From the NCBI RefSeq assembly GCF_014201615.1, contig NZ_JACHEU010000002.1:277846-341845 (forward strand): 64,000 nt of DNA, given 5' to 3'. This stretch comes from Aquamicrobium lusatiense. Lineage in GTDB: Bacteria > Pseudomonadota > Alphaproteobacteria > Rhizobiales > Rhizobiaceae. Positions 9,286-17,767 of the stretch are shown here, piece after piece; the stretch's first letter is position 1; every line of letters starts with the position of its first letter. The translations under genes were made by a program, and so were the position numbers. The notes beneath the pieces were generated by a model. That model was not told where the DNA came from and ran no database searches. It worked only from the letters and a program-made list of their open reading frames with translations.

Positions 9286-10179
9286 GTGCAGACAGCGATG
9301 CCGCAAGGTCACACCAGGTTGGGCTCCACGCTCGTTACCGGACCGGCCACCGGGCCGCAGGCCCCGTCACTCGCAGGCCCGATCGGCCCTCTGGGCCGTA
9401 TAGGCACTCTGGAAGTGCGGCTGGCCCGCAACGAGGCCGAGATCGAGGCCGCACAGGAAATCCGCTACCGCATCTTCTATGACGAGCTGGGCGCCCGCAG
9501 CAGCCTGGACCAGATCGACAGGCGCGATTCGGACCGCTTCGATCCGCTTTGCGACCATCTTCTGGTTCTGGACAACAGCCTGACCGGCCCCGAGCACAGG
9601 CGCATCGTCGGGACTTACCGCCTCTTGCGGCAGGAAATGGCGACGGCAGCGGGCGGCTTCTATTCGGAAGACGAATTCGAGCTGCGCAGGCTGGTCGCCC
9701 GCCACCCCGATCTGCGTTTCCTCGAGCTTGGCCGCTCCTGCGTGCTGCCGCAATACAGGTCGAAACGCACCATCGAGGCCCTGTGGCAGGGTATCTGGGC
9801 CTATCTCAATCACTACGGCATTGACGTCATGGTGGGCTGCGCTTCCTTCCCCGGCATCGATCCCGCGGCCCATGCCGAGGCGCTGACCTATATGGCCCAT
9901 CATTGCCGCACCAGTGCAGACTGGGATGTGCGGGCCGTCGGCCGCCGCTATCATCCGATGGCCATGATGCCGGTCGAAGAGGTTAATCCCAAGGCGGCAA
10001 TCACCGCCATGCCGCCCCTGGTGAAAGGCTATCTGCGCATCGGCGCGCGTATCGGCGACGGCTGCGTCATCGACCGCGATTTTTCGACCGTCGATGTGTT
10101 CATCGTCATGCCGGTCAAGGAAATCGCCGCTCGCTACATCAGCTATTACGGCGGCGACGGCCAGAGTTACGCCGCCTGA
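9286..10179 (+). CDS. olsB: OlsB-like GNAT acyltransferase (ornithine lipid synthesis)
   Basis: OlsB adds a 3-hydroxyacyl chain from acyl-ACP to ornithine, making lyso-ornithine lipid. The product has the hemolysin/OlsB-type acyltransferase fold: EVRLARNEAEIEAAQEIRYRIFYDELGA, then FDPLCDHLLVLD, VGTYRLLRQ, ELRRLVARHPDLRFLELGRSCVLPQYRSK, and a C-terminal half with VGCASFPGIDP and GDGCVIDRDFSTVDVFIVMPV. A GTG start at 9286 has an AAGGAG site eight bases upstream and gives a 297-residue protein; the frame is open further upstream but without a ribosome-binding site. Assignment to OlsB rather than another member of this acyltransferase group is by overall similarity. Confidence 0.78.
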   Translation: MQTAMPQGHTRLGSTLVTGPATGPQAPSLAGPIGPLGRIGTLEVRLARNEAEIEAAQEIRYRIFYDELGARSSLDQIDRRDSDRFDPLCDHLLVLDNSLTGPEHRRIVGTYRLLRQEMATAAGGFYSEDEFELRRLVARHPDLRFLELGRSCVLPQYRSKRTIEALWQGIWAYLNHYGIDVMVGCASFPGIDPAAHAEALTYMAHHCRTSADWDVRAVGRRYHPMAMMPVEEVNPKAAITAMPPLVKGYLRIGARIGDGCVIDRDFSTVDVFIVMPVKEIAARYISYYGGDGQSYAA

Positions 10180-10194
10180 AGATCAGCGTTCCGT

Positions 10195-10827
10195 TCAGGG
10201 AATATCCTCGGGCTTCCGGCCGGGGCGGCTCTTGTAGGCCGGAATGTGCCAGCCGAAACGGATCGCGCCGCCACGCACTGCAAAGGCGGCGATGAAGCCG
10301 CCGAGCTGGCAGATGAGAGGCGCAAAGCCCGCGAGATCGCCCAGCGTATAGACGCCGGCGCCCATGAGTGCTGCCGACACATAGACTTCGGGGCGCAGCA
10401 GCACCGACTGCTCCCCCGCCAGAACGTCGCGCAGGATGCCGCCGAAAGTGGCCGTCAACATGCCCATGATGATGGCCACGACCGGCGAGCCGGTAACCGC
10501 GAGCCCCTTTGCCGCCCCCATCACCGCAAATGCGGCAAGGCCGATGGCATCCAGCCACAGCAGGAGCTTGTAGCGCGATTCAACCCGGTGCGCCGTGAAG
10601 AACACCAGCACAGCAACTGCCGCGCACACCAGAATATAGTCGTGGTTGGCGATCCAGAAGACCGGCACGTCGAGAACGAGATCGCGGAAGGTTCCACCGC
10701 CAACTCCCGTTACCCCGGCCAGAAACATGAAGCTGATGATGTCCATCTGCTTGCGTGAAGCCGAAAGCGCGCCCGTTGCCGCAAAAACGGCAACGCCGGA
10801 ATAATCGAGGATGGTGACGAGGTTCAT
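10195..10827 (-). CDS. TRIC-type membrane channel (UPF0126/YadS family)
   Basis: This is an integral membrane protein of the trimeric intracellular cation channel family. Two tandem UPF0126 repeats are visible: the first around FAATGALSASRKQMD with GVGGGTFRDLVLD, the second around FAVMGAAKGLAV with ATFGGILRDVLAG. The repeated GGG/GG-x-RD motif lies at pore kinks in characterised bacterial TRIC channels. About seven transmembrane helices are predicted by eye. The ATG at 10827 is favoured because the upstream in-frame extension is Gly/Pro-rich and lacks homology to the family. Confidence 0.85.
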   Translation of the reverse strand: MNLVTILDYSGVAVFAATGALSASRKQMDIISFMFLAGVTGVGGGTFRDLVLDVPVFWIANHDYILVCAAVAVLVFFTAHRVESRYKLLLWLDAIGLAAFAVMGAAKGLAVTGSPVVAIIMGMLTATFGGILRDVLAGEQSVLLRPEVYVSAALMGAGVYTLGDLAGFAPLICQLGGFIAAFAVRGGAIRFGWHIPAYKSRPGRKPEDIP

Positions 10828-10908
10828 GGCAGGGCGTTCATCCCCGGTGGCAGGTGACTGCGCTACAGTAGCAGCCGCTCCCGGCTGTGGAAGCCCCTGA
10901 AGGGCAAC

Positions 10909-10930
10909 GGTCCCGCAATGCTGCGGGACC
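10909..10930 (-). terminator. Possible terminator hairpin after grpE
   Basis: A 9-bp perfect stem (GGTCCCGCA paired with TGCGGGACC) with a 4-base loop lies 8 bp beyond the grpE stop on the minus strand. No T-run follows, so termination is only a suggestion. Confidence 0.4.
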
Positions 10931-10938
10931 AAAGGCTA

Positions 10939-11547
10939 TCAGCCCTGATTTCCTTCGCCGGCAGAACCATTGGCCTGCTTCGGTCCATCCTTCGAGACGC
11001 CGACCTTGGCCGGGCGCAGAACCCGCTCGCCAATCGAATATCCCGGCTGCACGACCTGCAGAACGGTGCCTGCGACAACCTGCGGATTCGGAATCTCGAA
11101 CAGCGCCTCGTGGAAATTCGGATCGAACCGCTCGCCTTCCGGCGAAAGCTTTTTCACGCCATGCCGTTCCAGCGCGCCGATCAGACCCCGCGCGGTAATC
11201 TCAACGCCCTCGATCAGCGCCTTGAAACCCGCATCGTCGGATGCCTTGGCTTCTGCCGGGATGGCTTCCAGCGCACGTTGCAGGTCGTCTGCAACCGTCA
11301 GCATGTCGCGGGCGAAGTTGGCTATGGAGTAGGAGCGCGCGTCCTGCACGTCACGGGCAGCACGGCGGCGCATGTTCTCCACCTCGGCGGCGGCGCGAAG
11401 AGCCCGATCCTTCAGCTCCTCGTTTTCCTTCATCAGACGGACAAGTGCCTCGTAATCACCTTCGGCACCCTCCACCGTCTGCTCGGCAAAAGCTTCTGCG
11501 GCCTCGGTTTCGTCGGGCGTGCGCTCGTCTTTGGCCTGGTCAGTCAT
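10939..11547 (-). CDS. grpE: Nucleotide exchange factor GrpE
   Basis: GrpE releases ADP from DnaK during the chaperone cycle. The N-terminus is acidic and disordered ([14 protein letters not shown]), followed by the long dimerising coiled coil ([19 protein letters not shown]). The DnaK-contacting beta domain includes the family signature [23 protein letters not shown] and [16 protein letters not shown]. The 202-residue length is typical. No hrcA or dnaK is adjacent here. Start chosen at MTDQ because the extension upstream has no GrpE features. Confidence 0.95.
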   Translation of the reverse strand: MTDQAKDERTPDETEAAEAFAEQTVEGAEGDYEALVRLMKENEELKDRALRAAAEVENMRRRAARDVQDARSYSIANFARDMLTVADDLQRALEAIPAEAKASDDAGFKALIEGVEITARGLIGALERHGVKKLSPEGERFDPNFHEALFEIPNPQVVAGTVLQVVQPGYSIGERVLRPAKVGVSKDGPKQANGSAGEGNQG

Positions 11548-11714
11548 GGCGTATTCCCATTCTTTTCGAAGTTTCGAAGTTGGGTCCGATATCGAGGTTC
11601 GACACTCAAAAATCAAGGCCCCCGGCGCGCCGGATGCCTTCCCCGCCAACAAACGTATTTAATTCAAATTTTACCTTGTTGCGCTGAGCTGTGTCCCAAC
11701 ACCCCGGCAAAGGG

Positions 11715-11740
11715 GGAACCTTAGACGGATACAGGGAGTT
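11715..11740 (+). promoter_or_regulatory. EcfG-type general stress promoter before the NepR-like gene
   Basis: GGAAC at 11715-11719 is followed after 17 bases by AGTT at 11737-11740. The alphaproteobacterial EcfG consensus is GGAAC-N16/17-CGTT, so the -35 is perfect and the -10 differs by one base. It lies 25 bp upstream of the ATG at 11766. Confidence 0.5.
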
Positions 11741-11765
11741 TCGAAACCGAAAGGATTTTGAAGCG

Positions 11766-11978
11766 ATGACCCGAACAGGCAAAGAACGGCCACAGGAAAC
11801 GGTGCGGCAGAACCTGGCGAAAACCATACGCCGTCAGGTCCGCAGCCACAACACGCGTGGATTGTTGCGCTCCCTGCCCGCCTTCAAGGTCGCCAGAGAC
11901 ATACCGGAACAGTTGCAGGCGCTCATCTGCCGACTGGAGGCTATGGAAGCACAGCACGAAGAAGCTCCGGAGCGATGA
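11766..11978 (+). CDS. NepR-like small protein (candidate anti-sigma factor)
   Basis: The 70-residue product is basic at the N-terminus (RQNLAKTIRRQVRSHN). It then has a C-terminal segment, LLRSLPAFKVARDIPEQLQ followed by ALICRLEAMEA, matching the spacing of the NepR anti-sigma domain: LR, then an Ile-Pro-(Asp/Glu) turn, then a leucine-rich helix ending in (Asp/Glu)-x-x-Glu. NepR binds the sigma factor EcfG and is released by phosphorylated PhyR. No phyR or ecfG lies in the window, so this would be an orphan copy. A possible EcfG promoter precedes it. The start with AAAGGA upstream is preferred over an in-frame ATG at 11691. The similarity is short and should be treated as a hypothesis. Confidence 0.5.
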   Translation: MTRTGKERPQETVRQNLAKTIRRQVRSHNTRGLLRSLPAFKVARDIPEQLQALICRLEAMEAQHEEAPER

Positions 11979-12016
11979 CCCCGCCCCGCGCTTCACACCG
12001 TGGCCTGCGTGGCAGG

Positions 12017-12574
12017 TTACTGCACCGCCCTCCGGCGCCATGAATAGGTGCCCGCAGCGGCAGCGCCCGATGTCGCTGCCGGCTGGGAGTGGACCGACAA
12101 CCCGCCAATCTCGCCTTTTTCAAGCCGTTCCAGCAGAACCCGGTTCGAAATCTCGAACTCGTCGAAGCCGACGCGCAGCATATGCGGAAGCTGGTCGACG
12201 AGCACATCGCCCACCGCGCGCACCCTGCCCGTAAACCCGTGCCGGCTGCGCAGCAGTTCCGCCTTGGAGTAGCTGCGCCCGTCGCTGTAGGCCGGGAAGG
12301 CCAGCGCCACCAGCGACAGCGCATCGAGAAGGCCGGCAATCGCGTCGAGCTGTTCTCCCGGTTGCAGGATCACCCCCAGACGCTCGTGGTTGAGCGCGCG
12401 CTCCTGCGGATCGAGATCGAGAAAGGCCTGCAGCGGCAGAATCACGCGGCTGTTGCCGGCAAGGGCCTCGGCAGTCTCGGCGTGTATCCACTCATCGTCC
12501 CGGAAACCCTGCGGAGTCCACAGACGAATTTCGGGGGTTGCCTTGTGTTCGCTCCCCGTCGCTTGCTCACTCAT
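12017..12574 (-). CDS. DUF934 protein of the sulfate assimilation operon
   Basis: This is a DUF934-family protein, last gene of the cysG-cysI-cysH operon. The central region (NSRVILPLQAFLDLDPQERALNHERLGVIL, FPAYSDGRSYSKAELLR, VRAVGDVLVDQLPHMLRVGFDEFEI) is the conserved DUF934 core. It overlaps cysH by 4 bp (ATGA), so it is translationally coupled to it. Its biochemical role is not established; constant linkage to sulfite reductase suggests an accessory part in sulfite reduction. The C-terminal tail is Ala/Gly-rich and of low complexity. Confidence 0.85.
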   Translation of the reverse strand: MSEQATGSEHKATPEIRLWTPQGFRDDEWIHAETAEALAGNSRVILPLQAFLDLDPQERALNHERLGVILQPGEQLDAIAGLLDALSLVALAFPAYSDGRSYSKAELLRSRHGFTGRVRAVGDVLVDQLPHMLRVGFDEFEISNRVLLERLEKGEIGGLSVHSQPAATSGAAAAGTYSWRRRAVQ

Positions 12575-13320
12575 GTTGTCTTTCCTGACTGAATGGCCGG
12601 GCCTGACTGGCTGGTTTGGCCGAGGGTCTGTTCCAGACCGCCAAGATGGATACCGCATTCGGTCTTGGCCTGCCCTGCCCAGCGCCCGCTGCGCGCATCC
12701 TGCCCCTGCTCCACCGGACGGGTGCAGGGAAAGCAGCCTATGGACAGATAACCATAAGCGACCAGCGGATTTTCGCGCAGTTCGTGCGCCTGCATGTAAT
12801 CGGCGAGGTCGGCCGCCCCCCAGCTTGCCAGAGGGTTGATGCGTATGCGCGGCCCCACCGCCTCGAATACCGGCAGGGCGGCGCGCGTCTGTGCCTGATG
12901 GCGCTTGCGGCCGGTGAACCAGGCCCGGAACGGCTCCACCCCCCGTGCCATCGTTTCCACCTTGCGCACATGGCAGCAGGCTTCGACGTCGCTTTCATGC
13001 AGGCGGCCCGACGGATCGACGCGCTGCAGCACCGCCGCATCGGGATGGATCACCCTGATATCGGTCAGGCCGAAATCCTCGGCCAGCGCATCGCGGTAGC
13101 GCAGGGTTTCCTCGAAATGCTTGCCCGTATCGAGGAACACGATCGGCACATCCCGGTCCACCTGCGCGATCAGGTGCAGGAGCACCGCCGAGTCCGCCCC
13201 AAAGGACGAAACGGCGGCGACCTCTCCGGAAAACAGGCTCCCCACCGCCAGCTCGATGGTGCGGAGAGCCGAAAGCTGCCCATGGCGCGCTTCGAGGGCA
13301 GCGGCATCGAAAGCGTCCAC
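12571..13320 (-). CDS. cysH: Adenylyl-sulfate (APS) reductase, CysH family
   Basis: This enzyme reduces activated sulfate to sulfite in assimilation. The Cys pairs Cys115-Cys116 (EACCHVRK) and Cys196-x-x-Cys199 (GCFPCTRP) are the [4Fe-4S] ligands that mark APS reductases; PAPS reductases of the E. coli type lack them. The catalytic Cys222 is in ECGIHLGG, and the nucleotide-binding SSFGADSAVLLHL loop is near residue 38. Electrons would come from thioredoxin or glutathione. The GTG at 13320 is the best start, as the sulfite reductase stop lies directly before it; no ATG is available nearby in this frame. Confidence 0.9.
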   Translation of the reverse strand: MDAFDAAALEARHGQLSALRTIELAVGSLFSGEVAAVSSFGADSAVLLHLIAQVDRDVPIVFLDTGKHFEETLRYRDALAEDFGLTDIRVIHPDAAVLQRVDPSGRLHESDVEACCHVRKVETMARGVEPFRAWFTGRKRHQAQTRAALPVFEAVGPRIRINPLASWGAADLADYMQAHELRENPLVAYGYLSIGCFPCTRPVEQGQDARSGRWAGQAKTECGIHLGGLEQTLGQTSQSGPAIQSGKTT

Positions 13321-13321
13321 T

Positions 13322-14992
13322 TCAGGCAGCCTTTGCTTCGGCCCCGTACAGAGCCTCCTTGAACGGCGCCGCGCCGACACGGCGATAGACGTCGAGGAAT
13401 TTTTCCGAAGGCGCGCTGCGTATCGCCAGATAGGTCTCGACCAGCGTTTCGATCGCATCGACGATCTCGTCGGGCCCGAAGCCGCGGCCGATGATCTCGC
13501 CGACGCTGGTGTTCTCGTCGGCAGAGCCACCCAGCGTAATCTGGTAAAGCTCCGCGCCCTTCTTCTCCACGCCCAGTATGCCGATATGGCCGACATGGTG
13601 ATGGCCGCAGGCGTTGATGCAGCCCGAGATCTTGAGCTTCAGTTCGCCGATCTCGCGCTGACGCTCCAGCGACGAAAACCGCGTCGAGATCTGCTGCGCG
13701 ACGGGAATGGAGCGCGCATTGGCGAGCGCGCAATAGTCTAGGCCGGGGCAGGCGATGATGTCGCTGATCAGGCCTGCATTGGCCGTGGCAAGCCCGGTCT
13801 CGACCAGCGCGTCATAGACGGCCTTCAGATCGGCGCGCGCCACATGCGGCAGCACCAGATTCTGCTCATGCGTCACCCGCACCTCGTCGAAGGCGAAGCG
13901 TTCGGCAAGGTCGGCCACCGCCTCCATCTGCTTGTCGGTCACGTCGCCCGGAACTTCGCCTATCCCCTTCAGCGAGATGGTCACGGCCGCATAGTCGGGA
14001 TTGCGGTGCGTGGTCACGTTCTGGCCGAGCCATTCGGAGAAGGGGCGCGAATCGAGCCGGGCCAGACGCACCGCCTCGTCGCCCTCCGGACGGGGCGGAA
14101 GCTCGGGAGGCGCGAAATAGGCCCTGATCGCGGCCACATCGGCATCCGGCAGCTTCAGCTCGCCATCCTTCAGCGCCTGCCATTCCGCCTCGACCCAGCT
14201 TGCCAGTTCCTCGGTTCCGGTCTCGTGGACGAGGATCTTGATGCGCGCCTTGTACTTGTTGTCGCGCCGGCCGTTCAGATTGTAGACGCGCAGGATCGCC
14301 GTCACATAGGACAGGAGATGTTCCTGCGGCAGGAAATCGCGGATTTTCTTGCCCACCATGGGCGTGCGGCCGAGGCCGCCGCCGACATAGACGGCAAAGC
14401 CCAGCTCGCCCGCCTCGTTCTTCTTCAGGTGCAGTCCGATGTCGTGGGTCTTGATGGCCGCACGGTCGCGCTCTGCCCCGGTCACCGCGATCTTGAACTT
14501 GCGCGGCAGGTAGGAGAACTCGGGATGCACCGACGACCACTGGCGCAGGATCTCCGCATAGGGGCGCGGATCGGCAACCTCGTCGGCCGCGGCACCGGCG
14601 AAATGATCGGCCGTGACATTGCGTATGCAATTGCCGCTGGTCTGGATGCAATGCATCTCGACCTGCGCCAGATCAGCAAGGATGGCCGGAACGTCCGACA
14701 ATGCAGGCCAGTTGAACTGGATGTTCTGGCGCGTGGTGAAGTGCCCATAGCCCTTGTCGTAGGTGCGCGCGATATGGGCCAGCATGCGCAACTGGCGCGG
14801 ATGCAGCGTGCCATAGGGAATGGCGATGCGCAGCATATAGGCGTGAAGCTGGAGATAGACACCGTTCATGAGCCGGAGCGGCTTGAACTGATCTTCCGTC
14901 AGCTCGCCTGAAAGCCGTCGCTCGACCTGATCGGCGAACTGGGCAACCCTTCCCTGAACAAATTCGTGGTCGAACTCATCATAACGGTACAT
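13322..14992 (-). CDS. cysI: Assimilatory sulfite/nitrite reductase hemoprotein
   Basis: The siroheme [4Fe-4S] reductase converts sulfite to sulfide. The C-terminal half has the cluster/siroheme ligands CPGLDYCALANA and SGCINACGHHHVGHIG (C-x5-C then C-x3-C). The N-terminal ferredoxin-like half repeats include GHFTTRQNIQFNW and TSGNCIRNVTADHFAG, and the substrate-binding arginines and lysines lie in LPRKFKIAVTG. The 556-residue length fits the ferredoxin-dependent or CysJ-independent rhizobial type; no cysJ flavoprotein is adjacent. Its position between cysG (siroheme supply) and cysH supports sulfite rather than nitrite as substrate. Confidence 0.88.
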   Translation of the reverse strand: MYRYDEFDHEFVQGRVAQFADQVERRLSGELTEDQFKPLRLMNGVYLQLHAYMLRIAIPYGTLHPRQLRMLAHIARTYDKGYGHFTTRQNIQFNWPALSDVPAILADLAQVEMHCIQTSGNCIRNVTADHFAGAAADEVADPRPYAEILRQWSSVHPEFSYLPRKFKIAVTGAERDRAAIKTHDIGLHLKKNEAGELGFAVYVGGGLGRTPMVGKKIRDFLPQEHLLSYVTAILRVYNLNGRRDNKYKARIKILVHETGTEELASWVEAEWQALKDGELKLPDADVAAIRAYFAPPELPPRPEGDEAVRLARLDSRPFSEWLGQNVTTHRNPDYAAVTISLKGIGEVPGDVTDKQMEAVADLAERFAFDEVRVTHEQNLVLPHVARADLKAVYDALVETGLATANAGLISDIIACPGLDYCALANARSIPVAQQISTRFSSLERQREIGELKLKISGCINACGHHHVGHIGILGVEKKGAELYQITLGGSADENTSVGEIIGRGFGPDEIVDAIETLVETYLAIRSAPSEKFLDVYRRVGAAPFKEALYGAEAKAA

Positions 14993-15007
14993 CGGTGGTC
15001 CTCCGGC

Positions 15008-15307
15008 TTACGCCGCGTGCTGCGTACGGGCCTGCTTGCCCAGATCGTTGCGGGTTGTGGGACCGGCGGCGCGGATACGCTCGCGCAGCCTGAGGGGGCG
15101 GACGGTGCCATAGACGATTTCCACGTCGATCAGATTGACATCGACCACGAGATTGCCTGCAAGGCCCTGCGCGCCGGCACTTTCCAGCGCGGCTTCGGCT
15201 TCCTTGTCCCCGGCGATTTCGGCCTCAGCAATGGTCTCGACCCATCGGCCATGCGCATACCAGACGACCTCGCCGTCGCTCAGCCGGTTTGCGGTCAGAA
15301 TCTTCAT
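15008..15307 (-). CDS. DUF2849 small protein between cysG and cysI
   Basis: This is a 99-residue DUF2849 protein (MKILTANRLSDGEVVWY, then WVETIAEAEIAGDKEAEA). It is found between cysG and cysI in many alphaproteobacteria. It has no cysteine or signal sequence and no assigned function; the link to sulfite reductase is positional. A GGAGG site precedes the ATG. The start overlaps the end of cysG by 4 bp, so expression is probably coupled. Confidence 0.85.
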   Translation of the reverse strand: MKILTANRLSDGEVVWYAHGRWVETIAEAEIAGDKEAEAALESAGAQGLAGNLVVDVNLIDVEIVYGTVRPLRLRERIRAAGPTTRNDLGKQARTQHAA

Positions 15308-16746
15308 GGTGCGGCCTCCTCCGAAACGCGCTGGCGGGACGGAACGGCAGCAAGCGCCTGCGAACGGCTGAAGTCGGCCCCCGCCACCGCGTCTCCGATG
15401 ATGGTCATCACCGGGCCGGTCAGGTCGTGGCGCTCTTCCAGCGCAGGCAGATCGGCCAGCGTTCCGTGGAAACGTCGGCAACCCTGCAGGCTGGCATTCT
15501 CGACCACGGCGACCGCCGTATCCGGCGAAAGGCCGGCCGCGATCAGCCGTCCCGCAACTTCCGCCGCAACCGAGCGACCCATATAGACGGCAACCGTGGC
15601 GCCCGAGATAGCGAGCTTCGCCCAGTCCGGCAGCGATCCGCCCTTGAGATCGTGGCCGGTGGTAAACACCATGGACGAGGTGACGCCGCGCAGCGTCAGC
15701 GGCAGTTCAAAATCGGCGGCAGCGGCGAAGGCCGCGGTCACACCCGGCACAACCTCATAGGAAATGCCGGCCTCGCGCAGCGCAGCCATTTCCTCCCCAG
15801 CCCTGCCGAACACCAGCGGGTCGCCGCTTTTCAGGCGCACCACCCGCTTGCCTTCCCGGCCAAGCTCCACCAAAAGCGCGTTGATCTCGGACTGGCTCTT
15901 CGAGTGGCAGCCCTTGCGCTTGCCGACCGCGATACGCTCGGCGTCGCGACGGCCCATGGCCACTACGGCCTCGGGAACCAGCGCGTCATGCAGGATCACG
16001 TCGGCCTCCATCAGAAGGCGCTGGGCCCTGAGCGTCAGCAGGTCTTCCGCGCCGGGACCGGCGCCCACCAGCGCGACATGGCCGAAATTGCGCTCCGGAT
16101 TGCCAAGCATGGCGGATGCCGCCGCATGGGCGCGGGAAACATCGCCGCCCGCCACGGCGCGTGCGGGCGCCCCTTCAAAGAACTCGCGCCAGAAACGGCG
16201 GCGCGGCAAGCCTTTGGGCAGCAGCCGCTCGGCCGCGTCGCGGAAACCGACCGCCAGCGAGGCGAGCGTACCGAGCGACGGCGAAAGCATGCGGTCGATG
16301 CGCGCGCGGATCATCTGGGCGAGAACCGGCCCCGCTCCTTCAGTGCCGATGGCAATGGCGACCGGCGCGCGGTTGACCAGCGCCGGGGTGAAGAAGTCGC
16401 ACAGTTCCGGCCGGTCGACAGCATTGACGCTGATGCCGAGGGCGCGGGCGTCTTCCACCACCCGGCGGTCAAGCTCCTCGTCGCCGCTGGCCGCGAAGAC
16501 GAGCGTCGCCCCCGCGAGGTGTGCGCGCGCGTATACGTGCGAAATGTGGGCCGCGTGATTGGCGGAAATCCAGTCCAGCAAATCCTGGGATGCGTCGGGT
16601 GCGACGATCCGCAAAGCAGCGGATGACTGGCCGAGCAGCCTTGCCTTGGCAAGCGCTTCCTCGCCATCTCCGACGATGACAACGACCTCGCCTTCGACCT
16701 TCATGAAGACGGGAAAAGCGTTCAGCTTGGGAAAATCGTGCGGCAT
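15304..16746 (-). CDS. cysG: Siroheme synthase CysG (trifunctional)
   Basis: CysG makes siroheme from uroporphyrinogen III. The N-terminal half is the precorrin-2 dehydrogenase/ferrochelatase (VVIVGDGEEALAKARLL as NAD loop, then FFTPALVNRAPVAIAIGTEGAGPVLA). The C-terminal half is the uroporphyrinogen-III C-methyltransferase, with VALVGAGPGAEDLLTLRA, ADVILHDALV, RLKSGDPLVFGRAGEE, and VPGVTAA. At 480 residues both halves are intact. It opens the operon cysG-DUF2849-cysI-cysH-DUF934, supplying the cofactor for the reductase encoded two genes later. Confidence 0.93.
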   Translation of the reverse strand: MPHDFPKLNAFPVFMKVEGEVVVIVGDGEEALAKARLLGQSSAALRIVAPDASQDLLDWISANHAAHISHVYARAHLAGATLVFAASGDEELDRRVVEDARALGISVNAVDRPELCDFFTPALVNRAPVAIAIGTEGAGPVLAQMIRARIDRMLSPSLGTLASLAVGFRDAAERLLPKGLPRRRFWREFFEGAPARAVAGGDVSRAHAAASAMLGNPERNFGHVALVGAGPGAEDLLTLRAQRLLMEADVILHDALVPEAVVAMGRRDAERIAVGKRKGCHSKSQSEINALLVELGREGKRVVRLKSGDPLVFGRAGEEMAALREAGISYEVVPGVTAAFAAAADFELPLTLRGVTSSMVFTTGHDLKGGSLPDWAKLAISGATVAVYMGRSVAAEVAGRLIAAGLSPDTAVAVVENASLQGCRRFHGTLADLPALEERHDLTGPVMTIIGDAVAGADFSRSQALAAVPSRQRVSEEAAP

Positions 16747-16815
16747 CGCGGTAAAACCCTGTACAGGCTGGTATTTCTAGCCTGACAGGGGTTTGGAGCG
16801 AAGGAACGGGCTCGC

Positions 16816-16844
16816 GCCTGCCTTTGCGGCAGGCAATGTTTTTT
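16816..16844 (+). other. Hairpin with T-run upstream of cysG, orientation unexplained
   Basis: A 7-bp stem (GCCTGCC/GGCAGGC, 5-base loop) is followed on the plus strand by AATGTTTTTT. This is a terminator shape for rightward transcription, yet no rightward gene precedes it. It may stop antisense transcription or be incidental. Confidence 0.4.
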
Positions 16845-16916
16845 GCCCCGAAACGCGTCTGAAAAGAAAATCATTCCAGCAACGGCAACCGCGGCACGCT
16901 TTGCCGCGAGCTGGGC

Positions 16917-17666
16917 TCAGACGTGCTGGCCGCCATTGATGTGGATTTCGGAGCCCGTCACATAGGACGACTGGCCCGAGCACAGGAAGTAGATGATATC
17001 CGCCACTTCCGCCGTGGTGCCCAGGCGCCGCAGCGGAATGGTCTCGACGATCTTCTCGGTGCCCGGCGACAGGATTGCCGTGTCGATCTCGCCCGGCGCG
17101 ATGGCGTTGACCCGAATGCCGTGTGGCCCGAAGTCATGCGCCATCTCGCGCGTCAGCGAGCCCAGCGCCGCCTTCGACGTGGCATAGGCCGTGCCGGCGA
17201 AAGGATGCACGCGCGTACCGGCAATGGAGGTGACATTGACCACCGAGCCCCTGGCGGCGGCGAGTTCCTTGAACAAGCCGCGCGCCAGCATGATCGGCGC
17301 AAAGAAATTCACCTGAAACACGTCGCGCCACACATGCATGGGCGTGTCGAGCGAATCCATGCGCTGGTTCTTCGGCATCTTGGGCGAAATACCGGCATTG
17401 TTGACCAGCGCATTGAGCTGGCCGCCATTCGCTTCCAGCCTGTGACGGATTTCCGCCACCGCGATGCCGACATCCTCGGGATCGGCCAGATCGACCTTGA
17501 TATGGTCTTCCGGCCCGGCCGGCCATGGGCAATTCTCCGCGAAAGCCTGCCGCGAGCAGGTGATGACGCGCCACCCTTCCATGGAAAAACGCTTCACCGT
17601 CGCATGGCCGATGCCACGGCTGGCCCCGGTCAGAACGATGGTCTTCCTGCTGTCTGTATGCGTCAC
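16917..17666 (-). CDS. SDR-family oxidoreductase
   Basis: This is a classical short-chain dehydrogenase/reductase. The NAD(P)-binding loop is TGASRGIGHATVKRF, the structural NNAG is in ALVNNAGIS, and the catalytic Ser-Tyr-Lys is formed by NVTSIAG and YATSK. The C-terminal ITG-like segment SSYVTGSEIHINGGQHV is typical of the family. The substrate is unknown. The GTG at 17666 gives a 249-residue protein, the normal length; the frame extends upstream without family sequence and no good ribosome-binding site marks the start. Confidence 0.85.
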   Translation of the reverse strand: MTHTDSRKTIVLTGASRGIGHATVKRFSMEGWRVITCSRQAFAENCPWPAGPEDHIKVDLADPEDVGIAVAEIRHRLEANGGQLNALVNNAGISPKMPKNQRMDSLDTPMHVWRDVFQVNFFAPIMLARGLFKELAAARGSVVNVTSIAGTRVHPFAGTAYATSKAALGSLTREMAHDFGPHGIRVNAIAPGEIDTAILSPGTEKIVETIPLRRLGTTAEVADIIYFLCSGQSSYVTGSEIHINGGQHV

Positions 17667-17767
17667 GACGAAACCGACCCGTTGATGTATGAACAGACAT
17701 CTAGCCGAACGCGAAGGTTCTGGCGAGAGCCACACGAGAGACAACTCTTGTACGGAACGGCGAAATA

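Noticed and set aside
15289..16626. Long plus-strand frame opposite cysG
   Set aside because: Antisense to the intact trifunctional cysG; no family motifs.
16816..16844. Hairpin as the terminator of the SDR gene
   Set aside because: The T-run follows the stem on the plus strand, whereas the SDR gene is on the minus strand.
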